Positions 1 through 8,123 of a stretch of 64,000 nucleotides of DNA are shown here, in pieces; positions within the stretch are counted from its first letter, which is position 1, and each line of letters opens with the position of its first letter. This stretch comes from Flavobacteriales bacterium. GTDB lineage: Bacteria; Bacteroidota; Bacteroidia; Flavobacteriales_D; Crocinitomicaceae. The notes beneath the pieces were generated by a model. The model had not been told where the DNA came from. It made no database searches and saw only the letters and a program-made list of their open reading frames with translations. The DNA is taken from NCBI GenBank assembly GCA_013373595.1, contig JABXHO010000027.1, forward strand, positions 37,626 to 101,625. Direction: 5' to 3'. The position numbers and the translations under genes were made by a program.

Positions 1-98
1 GCGGAGTAGTTTTTGTGACTATCTGAAATTCTCACTCAGCGCTTCAATTATCTAGCCTTTCAATTTTTTCATCATACAATTATCCATACCTTTACACT

Positions 99-401
99 AT
101 GAGTGATCTCAAACGTACATCCAACGAAGCACCGTTAAAAGAAGTCATCAACAGATGGTTGAAGGCTTATGGCCTCGACAAAAAAATGAAGGAGATGGAC
201 GTAGTCAATTCTTGGGAAGAAATGATGGGAACGGCCGTTGCGCATCGCACGAAGGAAATCAAGATTCGTAATGGAACGCTTTATCTTAAAATGGATTCTT
301 CGGTAATGAGAGATGAGTTGTCACATGGAAAGCAAGTGATCATTCAACGCGTGAACGAAAAAGCGGGATTTCAGATCATCAACGATGTGTGGTTTGGTTG
401 A
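99..401 (+). CDS. DUF721 / DciA-like protein
   Basis: This 100-residue protein matches the DUF721 (DciA-related) pattern: an N-terminal helix, a tryptophan-containing segment around residues 46-55 (SWEEMMG, then VAHRT), and a strand-rich part with GTLYLKMDSS near residues 64-73. DciA proteins are the ancestral bacterial helicase operators that help load DnaB, and in Bacteroidota the gene usually lies just after recF; the upstream gene is outside the window, so this cannot be checked. The family assignment is by pattern recognition. A near-consensus -7 element (TACCTTTA, 87-94) ends only 4 nt before the ATG, so the message may be leaderless. Confidence 0.82.
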   Translation: MSDLKRTSNEAPLKEVINRWLKAYGLDKKMKEMDVVNSWEEMMGTAVAHRTKEIKIRNGTLYLKMDSSVMRDELSHGKQVIIQRVNEKAGFQIINDVWFG

Positions 402-461
402 TCACGGGTGAAAACTTTAAAATTCTCAAGTCGTTTGATCATCTAGGCAGAATTCTGACAA

Positions 462-1322
462 ATGAAAATTGTAGAACTGATTTTATTAGTGATTTGCTAC
501 TCTTCGTTGCTAATCGCTCTGTTTCTAGAAATAATCTGTTACTCCAAAAATATTGAATCCAAAATTACGATAGCATTCACTTTGTCGCTACTGTTGTTTG
601 TCGTTTCAATGTCGATTTCTCCTCTAGTAGAATTGAAATTTGGCACTTCTGCAGCTCTCACTTCAAGCATGGTTTGCCTTGTCTTTGTTTCGGTAACCAC
701 ATTTCGGAATATCTTGAATGAAAGGAAGCATAAGGTTCCCAAGTTGGCAGTAACGCTTCATCTTGTTCTCGGAGGAATCTTGTTGATTCTATCCATACTG
801 GGGTACATTTTTCAATTTTCGGAGAGTGTCAACTCAGCAGTAATTGTTTACTTGTTGTTCTCGGTTCTACTTTCCATGCTGATCGTATTTCGAACAGATC
901 CCAAAAAACAGTATGCGCATCTTGAAAAAGTTGAAAGGCGATTTGCACTGGCTTTTATGGTCGTAGTTCCCGTTGTGGTTATTTTCAGCTATTGGTTTGA
1001 GGAACAATACAGTCAATTGCAAATTGGTTTTATGGTTCCTGTCATTTTTATCCTCTTGGCATCAAATAAGATTTACGATGATCTCAAACGATTATCGATC
1101 ATTCAATCGAAGCTTGAACCCAAAAAACAAAAGTTTAAGAATTTCAATTTCACAAAGCGAGAGGAGGAAATTGCTTCGTTGCTTTTTGAAGGACATACCT
1201 ACACATCAATATCTGAACAATTGTTTATTTCTCTTCCAACTGTGAAGACACATGCAAGTAATGTGTACAAGAAATGCAATGTAAAGAACAAGCACGAATT
1301 GATTTTGCTCCTGATGAGTTAA
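462..1322 (+). CDS. Seven-TM membrane LuxR-type regulator
   Basis: A 286-residue protein with about seven hydrophobic segments (roughly residues 3-27, 36-57, 64-82, 95-118, 123-143, 160-178, 187-205), a short linker rich in Lys, and a C-terminal LuxR/GerE helix-turn-helix (229-284) with TKREEEIASL at the start and the recognition-helix pattern LPTVKTHASNVYKKC. Seven segments would put the N-terminus outside and the HTH in the cytoplasm, so it can act as a one-component membrane sensor that binds DNA directly. No receiver or kinase domain is present. The signal is unknown. The following gene is a small four-TM protein in the same direction and may be its partner or target; that is inference. 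Confidence 0.8.
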   Translation: MKIVELILLVICYSSLLIALFLEIICYSKNIESKITIAFTLSLLLFVVSMSISPLVELKFGTSAALTSSMVCLVFVSVTTFRNILNERKHKVPKLAVTLHLVLGGILLILSILGYIFQFSESVNSAVIVYLLFSVLLSMLIVFRTDPKKQYAHLEKVERRFALAFMVVVPVVVIFSYWFEEQYSQLQIGFMVPVIFILLASNKIYDDLKRLSIIQSKLEPKKQKFKNFNFTKREEEIASLLFEGHTYTSISEQLFISLPTVKTHASNVYKKCNVKNKHELILLLMS

Positions 1323-1325
1323 TCA

Positions 1326-1352
1326 TTTGTCGTTTTTTCTCTCATACTTTTG
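1326..1352 (+). promoter_or_regulatory. Bacteroidota-type promoter for the 4TM protein gene
   Basis: TTTG at 1326-1329, a 15-nt spacer and TACTTTTG at 1345-1352 match the Bacteroidota TTTG / TAnnTTTG arrangement with a slightly short spacer. It would start transcription near 1357, giving a leader of about 90 nt before the ATG at 1450. So the 4TM gene probably has its own promoter in addition to any read-through from the regulator gene. Confidence 0.45.
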
Positions 1353-1449
1353 TATGAATTTCAGTGTAATTGGGGATTTTCAACCATTTCTTGTCCAATT
1401 TCTTTATCTCCATCATCTACTTTTGCTCCGTTCGATAAAAGTGAGATAA

Positions 1450-1836
1450 ATGGTTTTGAGAAAGAAAGTCGCCTTGATATTGATGTTTGTTTTGTTGGGA
1501 GTTTTGCTAACATTTCATGCAATGGTGCTCAGTGGAGTAATTCCTTACGACATTGTTTGGGCAGGGAAGTTGAAATCGTACGATGAGATGATTCGCTTTG
1601 AAACAGTTTCTATTTTGATTAATTCTCTGATGCTACTCGTTTTTGTCGTGAAATACCGTTTGTTGCGAAGTGGGAGAAGCAATAAGATCATTGATATCAT
1701 TATCTGGATTTTCGCGTTACTTTTTCTGCTGAATACTGTGGGGAATTTATTCTCGAAAAGTACTTTGGAGTTGGTTTTAGGATCCGCTCTCACCTTGGTT
1801 TCCGCCGTTCTGTGCGTTGTAATCGTTAGGAAATAG
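1450..1836 (+). CDS. Small four-TM membrane protein, unknown function
   Basis: A 128-residue protein that I do not recognise. It has four hydrophobic stretches (about residues 7-29, 47-66, 75-97 and 104-126) joined by short basic or polar loops and almost nothing outside the membrane. The start ATG is followed by a basic MVLRKK N-terminus typical of an inner-membrane protein. It lies 127 nt after the seven-TM LuxR regulator, in the same orientation, and converges on the long CAP-domain gene with 10 nt between them. Its position suggests a link with the regulator but nothing in the protein shows what it does. Confidence 0.7.
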   Translation: MVLRKKVALILMFVLLGVLLTFHAMVLSGVIPYDIVWAGKLKSYDEMIRFETVSILINSLMLLVFVVKYRLLRSGRSNKIIDIIIWIFALLFLLNTVGNLFSKSTLELVLGSALTLVSAVLCVVIVRK

Positions 1837-1846
1837 TGGATAGGTG

Positions 1847-4528
1847 TTAGTTCGCACCACGGCCAGTAAGTTCCAAAATAACCTTGTTTTTGTCCATACA
1901 CGATTGGCAAAACACCTCGCGGAGTTTCTCATGATCGAAGGCTTGGAAGGGAATATGACAGTCACCCATGAACATGTTGCACCAAGTGTCGGGATTCATC
2001 GTTTGGTTCAATTCGATCAGATAATCGTAGTAACGCGCCCATTGTGCATCCGACGGGTGATTCCAGCTTAGATGCATGAAATAAGCAATTGTTTCATCGG
2101 TTTTGGCGTGAGGTTCTAACATGCCCACCGCAGAATTGATGTCTCCGTATTTTACCGCACATTTTGTTAAGGCAATCGCAACGGAGTCGGTCAGTTGGTT
2201 ATACTTCGTATAATACGCAAATAATTGAGCAATACTCTTTGAAGCGTCGTGTCCGCTTCCCATCAAGTCTTTATTCAAGGTGAAAACTTCGTTGAGTAGC
2301 ATTACATTCAAATCAAAATTGAGTCGATCGATATTTTTCCGAAAAACGGAGTCAACTTGATAAGAAGATTGCAACTTCTGCATGAGGTCAAGGAGTTGTT
2401 GAACTTGATCTTGTTCAAATGGAGGTTGTCTTTTGTAGTCGTCTACTTGAAGTCGAACGTACTGATACAAAAACGCTGGGAGCATCTCATTTGACTGCCT
2501 GTTTTGTTTATAGAACTTGTCCATGTCGGATGCATGGTAGCGTTTCCAACGATCATTATGTTGTTTGAAGGCATCCTCGAATTCATATCCGTACAGCAAG
2601 TGTTGTTGAGTGAGTTTCGGCGAGGATTCGGCGAGAGTGGGAATTGTATATTTTGCCAATTCATCGGGACTCAGTGAATCATTTTTCACTAGATAATGCG
2701 AGAATTCATACAATGCCTCGATGTAGCGAAGAAGCGAATCGCGTTTTTCTGGACGTTTCTCGTACTTGAATGCATCAAGCAAACGTTGATTTTCATTTCG
2801 AATGAGGAAGGGATAGTTTTTTTGATCGAGTGGAATAGTGGCATATAACCGAACGTCACCCCGACGTGTTGGAGCGAGAAGCGATTCGAGTTCCTTCGTG
2901 TCGTGCGATTGAAGGTACTGTTGAATTTCCTTACTCGTTTTGTTTGCTAAAAACTTCCATTTCGCGCTTTTGGAGGCGTTGGTCGTAAATCCATACCAAT
3001 CTGTTGAGGTTAAAACGGATAATTTAATCGTGTTTTCCTGGCGAGATTGGATCAATCGAGTGATGTTTTCTGCTCGGAGTCGTTGCAGGCGTTGATTGAT
3101 GATAGAATCGCCTTCAACGGAAGCGTAAGCGTGAATCTCAATCGAATCAATGTTGTATTTCAATTCGCCAAAAGAAGCAAGTAGTGGCTGGATATCTTCA
3201 TCTGTGAACTCAACTTGACCTTGTTCGAATGGAACGGTGAAATTGGCGATTTTTTCTTTCGGGAAGAAGACATACGCGCGCTCGGATTTCAACGGAATGA
3301 ATTCGCTTTCTTGATAATCGGAATATAACTCACCACAAAACGATGTGAAATAATCAATGTCGCAAATCTGTTTGTTTTGGATGTAAACCAAGTTATGATT
3401 CCAATAGTTTACATTTTTCGGAACTTTTCCCAAACTGATTTCGAAGTATTCACTGCTATACCGATCGGCTTTGTATTGACCAAATCGTCGGAAGAAAGAG
3501 GTAGAATCCTTTCGGAAGATGTAGGGCAAAAACGATACGTCTTTTTTCTTCTTCCGCTTTTTGTAGCCCTTGAATAAGTCTTTTCGATAGAGAGGCTCCA
3601 AAGTGAAACCATTGAGGCGTAATTGCCCATTTCTTCGACTCGGTTTGGTGTAGTACGCTGGATTTCCACACATGTAATCATCGAAGGAAACGATCTCGAC
3701 AGCAAAGCCGTCGGTGCGATCGCGAATCAGTTGTTGAACATACGCTGAGTTTTCAACTTTTAAAATGAATCGATTGCGTTCTACACGAAGTGTAATGTGC
3801 GGTTTTTCCGCTTCAAGTGCTTCGCAAGGCTGACATTTTTCAAGTTTATTGTGCTTGAGTTTGTAGGGATATTTGTGGTTTTCAATTAATTGATTTGGAA
3901 TGCCTTCAAAACTCGAAACAACTGGCGGTGGGACGTAGTCGGAGTAGTTGAAAAAGTCCTTGTTTTCTTCGAAACGAAACTGATGCGCCACTTTTGCAAA
4001 CTTCTGACACGCGTAGATTCGACCGCTCTCTATGTCAATTGAAACGGACAAGCCTGTTATTTGATAATCGGGCGTAATCATGTTCTTGAAGTGTCCAGGC
4101 GAATTCACCCAAGAGTCAACCATGGCTGCTGCAATTCCTTGGTAAGTATGCGTATCGAACTTTTTTCCTTTTTTGCTCTCAACTTCTGAGTTGAAGGGAA
4201 CATAAAGCACATTCTCACCAACGCTGTAGTTTTTGGCTCCGAAATATTCGGCGCGAAGCTGTGGTGTTCGTGTGGAAACCGAGTCAACTTCTGTATGCGT
4301 GAGTCGTTTCTTGCGGTTCATGTAGCGCGCATGATGATCGGAAGCTACGTAAAGAATGGAATCGTTTACTAATACATCGCAATCGTGCTTTTTTCGGACA
4401 TCATCAACGCCCGTTTTCACCAAATGTTCGAGGTACTTTTGATTGAAATTGTAGGCATCGAAGCGGTCTCCCTGCGCATGTAATTGCGGAAGTAAAGCGA
4501 TAAAAAGTACGAACAAGCGAAATTTCAT
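1847..4528 (-). CDS. Secreted CAP-domain protein with OmpA-like segment
   Basis: I start the gene at the ATG at 4528, which begins a clear signal peptide (MKFRLFVLFIALLPQLHAQ); a 16-codon upstream extension is less likely. The 893-residue product has a CAP/SCP domain at about residues 20-185, with the motifs HARYM, HTE, GENV and the segment WVNSPGHFKNM that typify the family. A middle region follows, then an OmpA-like segment around 435-505 (peptidoglycan-binding type core: DSIEIHAYASVEGD, LQRLRAENI), then a long helical C-terminal half with many Gln/Leu/Asp residues and no domain I can name. CAP proteins are secreted proteins of diverse function; the OmpA-like part suggests attachment to the cell wall. 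Confidence 0.72.
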   Translation of the reverse strand: MKFRLFVLFIALLPQLHAQGDRFDAYNFNQKYLEHLVKTGVDDVRKKHDCDVLVNDSILYVASDHHARYMNRKKRLTHTEVDSVSTRTPQLRAEYFGAKNYSVGENVLYVPFNSEVESKKGKKFDTHTYQGIAAAMVDSWVNSPGHFKNMITPDYQITGLSVSIDIESGRIYACQKFAKVAHQFRFEENKDFFNYSDYVPPPVVSSFEGIPNQLIENHKYPYKLKHNKLEKCQPCEALEAEKPHITLRVERNRFILKVENSAYVQQLIRDRTDGFAVEIVSFDDYMCGNPAYYTKPSRRNGQLRLNGFTLEPLYRKDLFKGYKKRKKKKDVSFLPYIFRKDSTSFFRRFGQYKADRYSSEYFEISLGKVPKNVNYWNHNLVYIQNKQICDIDYFTSFCGELYSDYQESEFIPLKSERAYVFFPKEKIANFTVPFEQGQVEFTDEDIQPLLASFGELKYNIDSIEIHAYASVEGDSIINQRLQRLRAENITRLIQSRQENTIKLSVLTSTDWYGFTTNASKSAKWKFLANKTSKEIQQYLQSHDTKELESLLAPTRRGDVRLYATIPLDQKNYPFLIRNENQRLLDAFKYEKRPEKRDSLLRYIEALYEFSHYLVKNDSLSPDELAKYTIPTLAESSPKLTQQHLLYGYEFEDAFKQHNDRWKRYHASDMDKFYKQNRQSNEMLPAFLYQYVRLQVDDYKRQPPFEQDQVQQLLDLMQKLQSSYQVDSVFRKNIDRLNFDLNVMLLNEVFTLNKDLMGSGHDASKSIAQLFAYYTKYNQLTDSVAIALTKCAVKYGDINSAVGMLEPHAKTDETIAYFMHLSWNHPSDAQWARYYDYLIELNQTMNPDTWCNMFMGDCHIPFQAFDHEKLREVFCQSCMDKNKVILELTGRGAN

Positions 4529-4544
4529 GGTACGGATGCGTACC
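4529..4544. repeat. Short hairpin abutting a start codon
   Basis: GGTACG and CGTACC (6 bp) flank a four-base loop and end exactly at the base before the ATG of the CAP-domain gene. In the mRNA this hairpin would sit immediately 5' of the start codon. It could affect translation initiation or be an operator; six base pairs can also arise by chance. Confidence 0.5.
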
Positions 4545-4592
4545 CTAAATAACGTGAAAAAAAGATTTGGTTTCAAAGAGAAATGAAAACTC

Positions 4593-4838
4593 TTACTTCC
4601 GCATCAATTCCAAATACATTTTCTCTACTTTGTTGCGTGCCCAATTCGTTCTGCGGAGAAATTTTAAACTGGAGCCCATCGAAGGATTATGCGTAAAGCA
4701 ACGAATATTCACGCGTTGCCCCATTTCTTCCCAGCCGTACACTTCAACGAGTAGTTCGAGCATGTCTTTGAGCTTCACACCATGAAGTGGATTATTCGGT
4801 TGCGGCTCGAGTTCTTTATCCTTTGGAGAATCTGACAT
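4593..4838 (-). CDS. VF530 family (DUF2132) DNA-binding protein
   Basis: This 81-residue protein matches the VF530/DUF2132 family: [17 protein letters not shown] at residues 15-31, YGWEEMG, RCF and the C-terminal [17 protein letters not shown]. Members are small helical proteins reported to bind double-stranded DNA; the cellular role is not settled. The gene lies 7 nt after the DUF4249 gene and is probably the third gene of the TonB-receptor operon, although functionally unrelated. The first ~14 residues are acidic and poorly conserved. Confidence 0.85.
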   Translation of the reverse strand: MSDSPKDKELEPQPNNPLHGVKLKDMLELLVEVYGWEEMGQRVNIRCFTHNPSMGSSLKFLRRTNWARNKVEKMYLELMRK

Positions 4839-4845
4839 CTTTATT

Positions 4846-5631
4846 TTATTGAATAACAGTCGTTTGTCGACTCGATGGATATGCAGAGAAGTAACCTAAG
4901 GCGCGGTTTTCCCATTGATATGTTGGATTCGCTGGGGCAGCACTATTTGGATCGATCAATGAAATCAACTCATTGTAGTAATCGTAAATTTTCTTGTCGA
5001 TAGTACGTAATTCAATTTCAATCGTGTCTCCAACGTCAAATAAATCGACAAAAACAGGACGAAGCACAAGGTTACCGTTGGTGAATTCATCGTTGTTGAG
5101 AGTGATGTCATCCAACTCTTTGTACAAAGTGTCATTTTTGGTCAAATACGCTGAAGTGAAATCTCCTTCTGCCGCTGGATCTTGATAGCTCACAGCAACC
5201 AAATAACCGCCATCACCCGAAAATGCTCCCGGCTCGATGTACTCGTATATGATTCCATTTTGAGGAATGAGATCATTCAACTTACACGACGCATTATAGG
5301 TTACGCCATTGGCAAGTACGGTCATGGTGTATGTTGTTCCGAACTGAGGAATGTAGTTGTTCAAAACGTATTCTCCGTTGGCAACAAAAGGAACTTGCTG
5401 AGAGTTACCACTTTGATCGGTAATGGTGACTATTGCATCGTCAATTGTTGGCTCATCTTCATTCGAAAAGAAGTTCGATGTTTCAGTTACCACAACGCGA
5501 ACAGTACTGTCTTCAGCGGTGTAGTTAGCTTCGATAACCGTAACAGGATTCGCTTCGTTGAGATCCACATCAATCACCTTGGTGCAAGATGCGAGAACGA
5601 TAATTCCTAAAATAAGTGCTGCGTATTTCAT
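4846..5631 (-). CDS. DUF4249 lipoprotein (TonB-receptor partner)
   Basis: The product is 261 residues from the ATG at 5631, chosen because it starts a lipoprotein signal peptide ([16 protein letters not shown], with Cys as the lipidation site). The body begins with the typical DUF4249 phrase [13 protein letters not shown], followed by beta-rich sequence with an Asp/Thr-rich pattern. DUF4249 proteins in Bacteroidota are generally encoded right after a TonB-dependent receptor, and here the receptor stop codon lies 1 nt upstream, so both are translated from one message. A role as surface lipoprotein that helps bind or present the imported ligand is inferred from this context. Confidence 0.88.
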   Translation of the reverse strand: MKYAALILGIIVLASCTKVIDVDLNEANPVTVIEANYTAEDSTVRVVVTETSNFFSNEDEPTIDDAIVTITDQSGNSQQVPFVANGEYVLNNYIPQFGTTYTMTVLANGVTYNASCKLNDLIPQNGIIYEYIEPGAFSGDGGYLVAVSYQDPAAEGDFTSAYLTKNDTLYKELDDITLNNDEFTNGNLVLRPVFVDLFDVGDTIEIELRTIDKKIYDYYNELISLIDPNSAAPANPTYQWENRALGYFSAYPSSRQTTVIQ

Positions 5632-5632
5632 C

Positions 5633-7960
5633 TTATTTAATTTTAAAGTTGTACGTGATAGAAGGAACAATTTTGAAGAGTGCTGTTTGAACAGCTTCTG
5701 TTTCTCCAGTATCTTGATTTTCTTGGAAAGAGATCGTAAATGCATTTTCACGACCATAGACATTGTAGATGGAGAAGTTCAAGTTGTGCTCGAATCGTTT
5801 TTTGTCTTTGAGGTACCATGTTAAGCCAAGGTCGGCACGGTGATAATCTGGCATTCGGTATCCGTTGCGTTCGGTGTATAATGGAATTACGTTTCCGCCA
5901 ATTTCATATTTTCCCGAAGGGAAAGTAACGGCATCTCCTGTGTAGTATATGAACGTTCCTGCAAGTGCGAGGTTTTTGGTAATGTCATACATCAATACAA
6001 CGGAAACATCGTGAATTCGGTCCTGACGTGCAGAGAATTCTTTTCCATCGTTGATGTCGTCAAACTGTCGTAATGAGCGCGAAAGTGTGTAGCTGATCCA
6101 TCCTTTGAATTTTCCTTTCTTCTTCTCCAACAACAATTCCAATCCGTACGTACGACCTTTTCCGTAAACCAATTCACCTTCTACTTGATCATTTAAGATG
6201 AGGTTGGCACCGTTTCGGTAATCGATTTGATTTTGAAGCCATTTGTAGTAAATCTCCGTTGAGATACGGTATTTGTTTTTCTTGAGGTTTTGATAATATC
6301 CAAGCGCTACTTGATCGCCAATTTGTGGTTTGATGTTGTTCGAACTCGGCACCCACACATCCGTTGGACTGCTCGTAGTTGAGTTCGAAAGTTGGTGTAA
6401 ATATTGGAAATTTCGGTTGTATCCAGCTTTAATCGAATTGCTTTCTGAAATCACGTAGCTCATAGAGAAGCGTGGCTCCAACCCTTGGTGATATTGGACG
6501 CTTTCCCAACGGCCAATGGTTGAATCTTGTGAGATTAAATCTCCGTTGTCATCGTAATCAAATTTCGTTCCGCCAACAAGATCGAATCCTGAGTAACGCA
6601 AACCGTACATCAAGTTGATCCGAGGACCTATTTTCTGTTCATTTTGAACGTAAGCACCAAATTCAAGTCCGTAGCGACTATCCAATACAATTTCATTAAA
6701 TGATTCATTGCCACCCGTTAATGCTCCAGGCATAAAGGTGTGATGCATGGCATTGAAACCGAATTTCAAGCTGTTATTTTGATTTGCAAAAAGCGAGAAG
6801 TCTTGTTTTACGTTCCAATCTTGAATAGAAGAGTTCACACCAAATGCTTCATCATCCGAACCAATGGTGAAACGGTAGTTGAAATTACTGAAGATGACCG
6901 ATGTATTCGAAAAGAGTTTATCGCTAATGATACGGTTGTATCGAACGGTTCCTGTGGCATTTCCCCAATCAAACCCAAATTGATCTCCGAAACTGAAGTT
7001 ATCTCTTCCGAAGTATCCTGAAATGAAAATACGGTCTTTGTCGGAAAGTTTGTAATTGGCTTTTGCGTTTAAATCGTAGAAGTACAACTTCGTGTTGCGA
7101 ATATTTTCGTCGCGTGAAAGTCCTAAGAAGACATCCAAATAACTTCTTCTTCCAGAAACGATGAACGATCCTTTGTCTTTAACAATTGGTCCTTCAACAG
7201 CCAATCGCGAAGAAATCAATCCAATTCCTCCTGAAAGTCCGAATTTCTTGTTGTTACCGTCTTTCATTTTCACATCCATCACAGAGGAGGCGCGACCACC
7301 GTATTCAGCGGGAATTCCTGACTTGTATAGCGAAACGTCTTTTACAGCGTCCGAATTAAATACAGAGAAGAACCCGAGTAGGTGAGAGGCGTTGTAAACG
7401 ACAGCTTCGTCGAGTAGCACCAAGTTTTGATCTGCTCCACCTCCGCGCACAAAGAATCCTGAGTTTCCTTCTCCTGCTGTTTTTATTCCAGGAGTGAGTT
7501 GGAGGGTTTTCATGATGTCTTTCTCTCCAAAAATCACAGGAATGGTTTCAATATCTTTCGGATCGAACTTGGTTACGTTCATTCCTGATGAGGTAATGTT
7601 TTCGTTCTCTTTTACACCAGTTACCACGACATCTTCCATTTCTTGGACATCTTTGGGAAGCGATAACTCCACATTTAGCGTCATGTTTTCGGTCAAGTCA
7701 ACTTTGATTTCTTTCGTTTCAAAACCCGCCGAGCGATACATCAAGGTATAACTTCCTTTTTCGAGGGTAAGTGAATAAAATCCGTAAGAATTGGCTCTAG
7801 CACCAACGTTGGAAAGTTCTTTAACAATCACAGAACCTCCGAATAAATCTTCTCCGTTGGTTGAGTCTTTCATCGTTCCGCTCACCGTATAGGTTTGTGA
7901 ATAGGCTGTGCTAAAAATCAGGAATAGTACGAATGTACTTAGGTATTTCATGACCGACAT
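5633..7960 (-). CDS. TonB-dependent receptor (carboxypeptidase-regulatory-like N-terminus)
   Basis: A 775-residue outer-membrane receptor. A signal peptide (about residues 4-22 from the upstream ATG) is followed by a carboxypeptidase-regulatory-like domain (about 23-105; VSGTMKDSTNGEDLFGGSV), a plug domain (about 120-230; the phrase GFFVRGGGADQNLVLLDE is typical) and a C-terminal beta-barrel. No substrate is evident. Two in-frame ATGs (7960 and 7951) both give a signal peptide; I list the longer form. A good promoter is located just upstream (7974-8006). It forms an operon with the DUF4249 lipoprotein and probably the VF530 gene. Confidence 0.92.
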   Translation of the reverse strand: MSVMKYLSTFVLFLIFSTAYSQTYTVSGTMKDSTNGEDLFGGSVIVKELSNVGARANSYGFYSLTLEKGSYTLMYRSAGFETKEIKVDLTENMTLNVELSLPKDVQEMEDVVVTGVKENENITSSGMNVTKFDPKDIETIPVIFGEKDIMKTLQLTPGIKTAGEGNSGFFVRGGGADQNLVLLDEAVVYNASHLLGFFSVFNSDAVKDVSLYKSGIPAEYGGRASSVMDVKMKDGNNKKFGLSGGIGLISSRLAVEGPIVKDKGSFIVSGRRSYLDVFLGLSRDENIRNTKLYFYDLNAKANYKLSDKDRIFISGYFGRDNFSFGDQFGFDWGNATGTVRYNRIISDKLFSNTSVIFSNFNYRFTIGSDDEAFGVNSSIQDWNVKQDFSLFANQNNSLKFGFNAMHHTFMPGALTGGNESFNEIVLDSRYGLEFGAYVQNEQKIGPRINLMYGLRYSGFDLVGGTKFDYDDNGDLISQDSTIGRWESVQYHQGLEPRFSMSYVISESNSIKAGYNRNFQYLHQLSNSTTSSPTDVWVPSSNNIKPQIGDQVALGYYQNLKKNKYRISTEIYYKWLQNQIDYRNGANLILNDQVEGELVYGKGRTYGLELLLEKKKGKFKGWISYTLSRSLRQFDDINDGKEFSARQDRIHDVSVVLMYDITKNLALAGTFIYYTGDAVTFPSGKYEIGGNVIPLYTERNGYRMPDYHRADLGLTWYLKDKKRFEHNLNFSIYNVYGRENAFTISFQENQDTGETEAVQTALFKIVPSITYNFKIK

Positions 7961-7973
7961 TTTTTATGTAACG

Positions 7974-8006
7974 CAAAAGTAGAGAAAAGCGAAAGTTATT
8001 TTTCAA
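7974..8006 (-). promoter_or_regulatory. Promoter of the TonB receptor operon
   Basis: On the minus strand, TTG (8006-8004), a 22-nt spacer and TACTTTTG (7981-7974) fit the Bacteroidota consensus (TTTG-N17-23-TAnnTTTG). The predicted start point is close to 7969, giving a very short leader of about 8-18 nt depending on the ATG used. Confidence 0.6.
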
Positions 8007-8123
8007 AAGAATGATGATCGGCTAAATCACATGTTCGGTGGATGTAGCCTGCCCATTACGTGCTTGTCGAATTGCTTGATTACCCGAGAGTCAGATGATT
8101 GGGAGACCTGGCAATCCAAGGGT

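Noticed and set aside
1..98. A gene end (GCG GAG TAG) at the start of the window
   Set aside because: Only two codons precede a stop codon; this could be the end of the upstream gene (recF would be usual), but two codons are not evidence.
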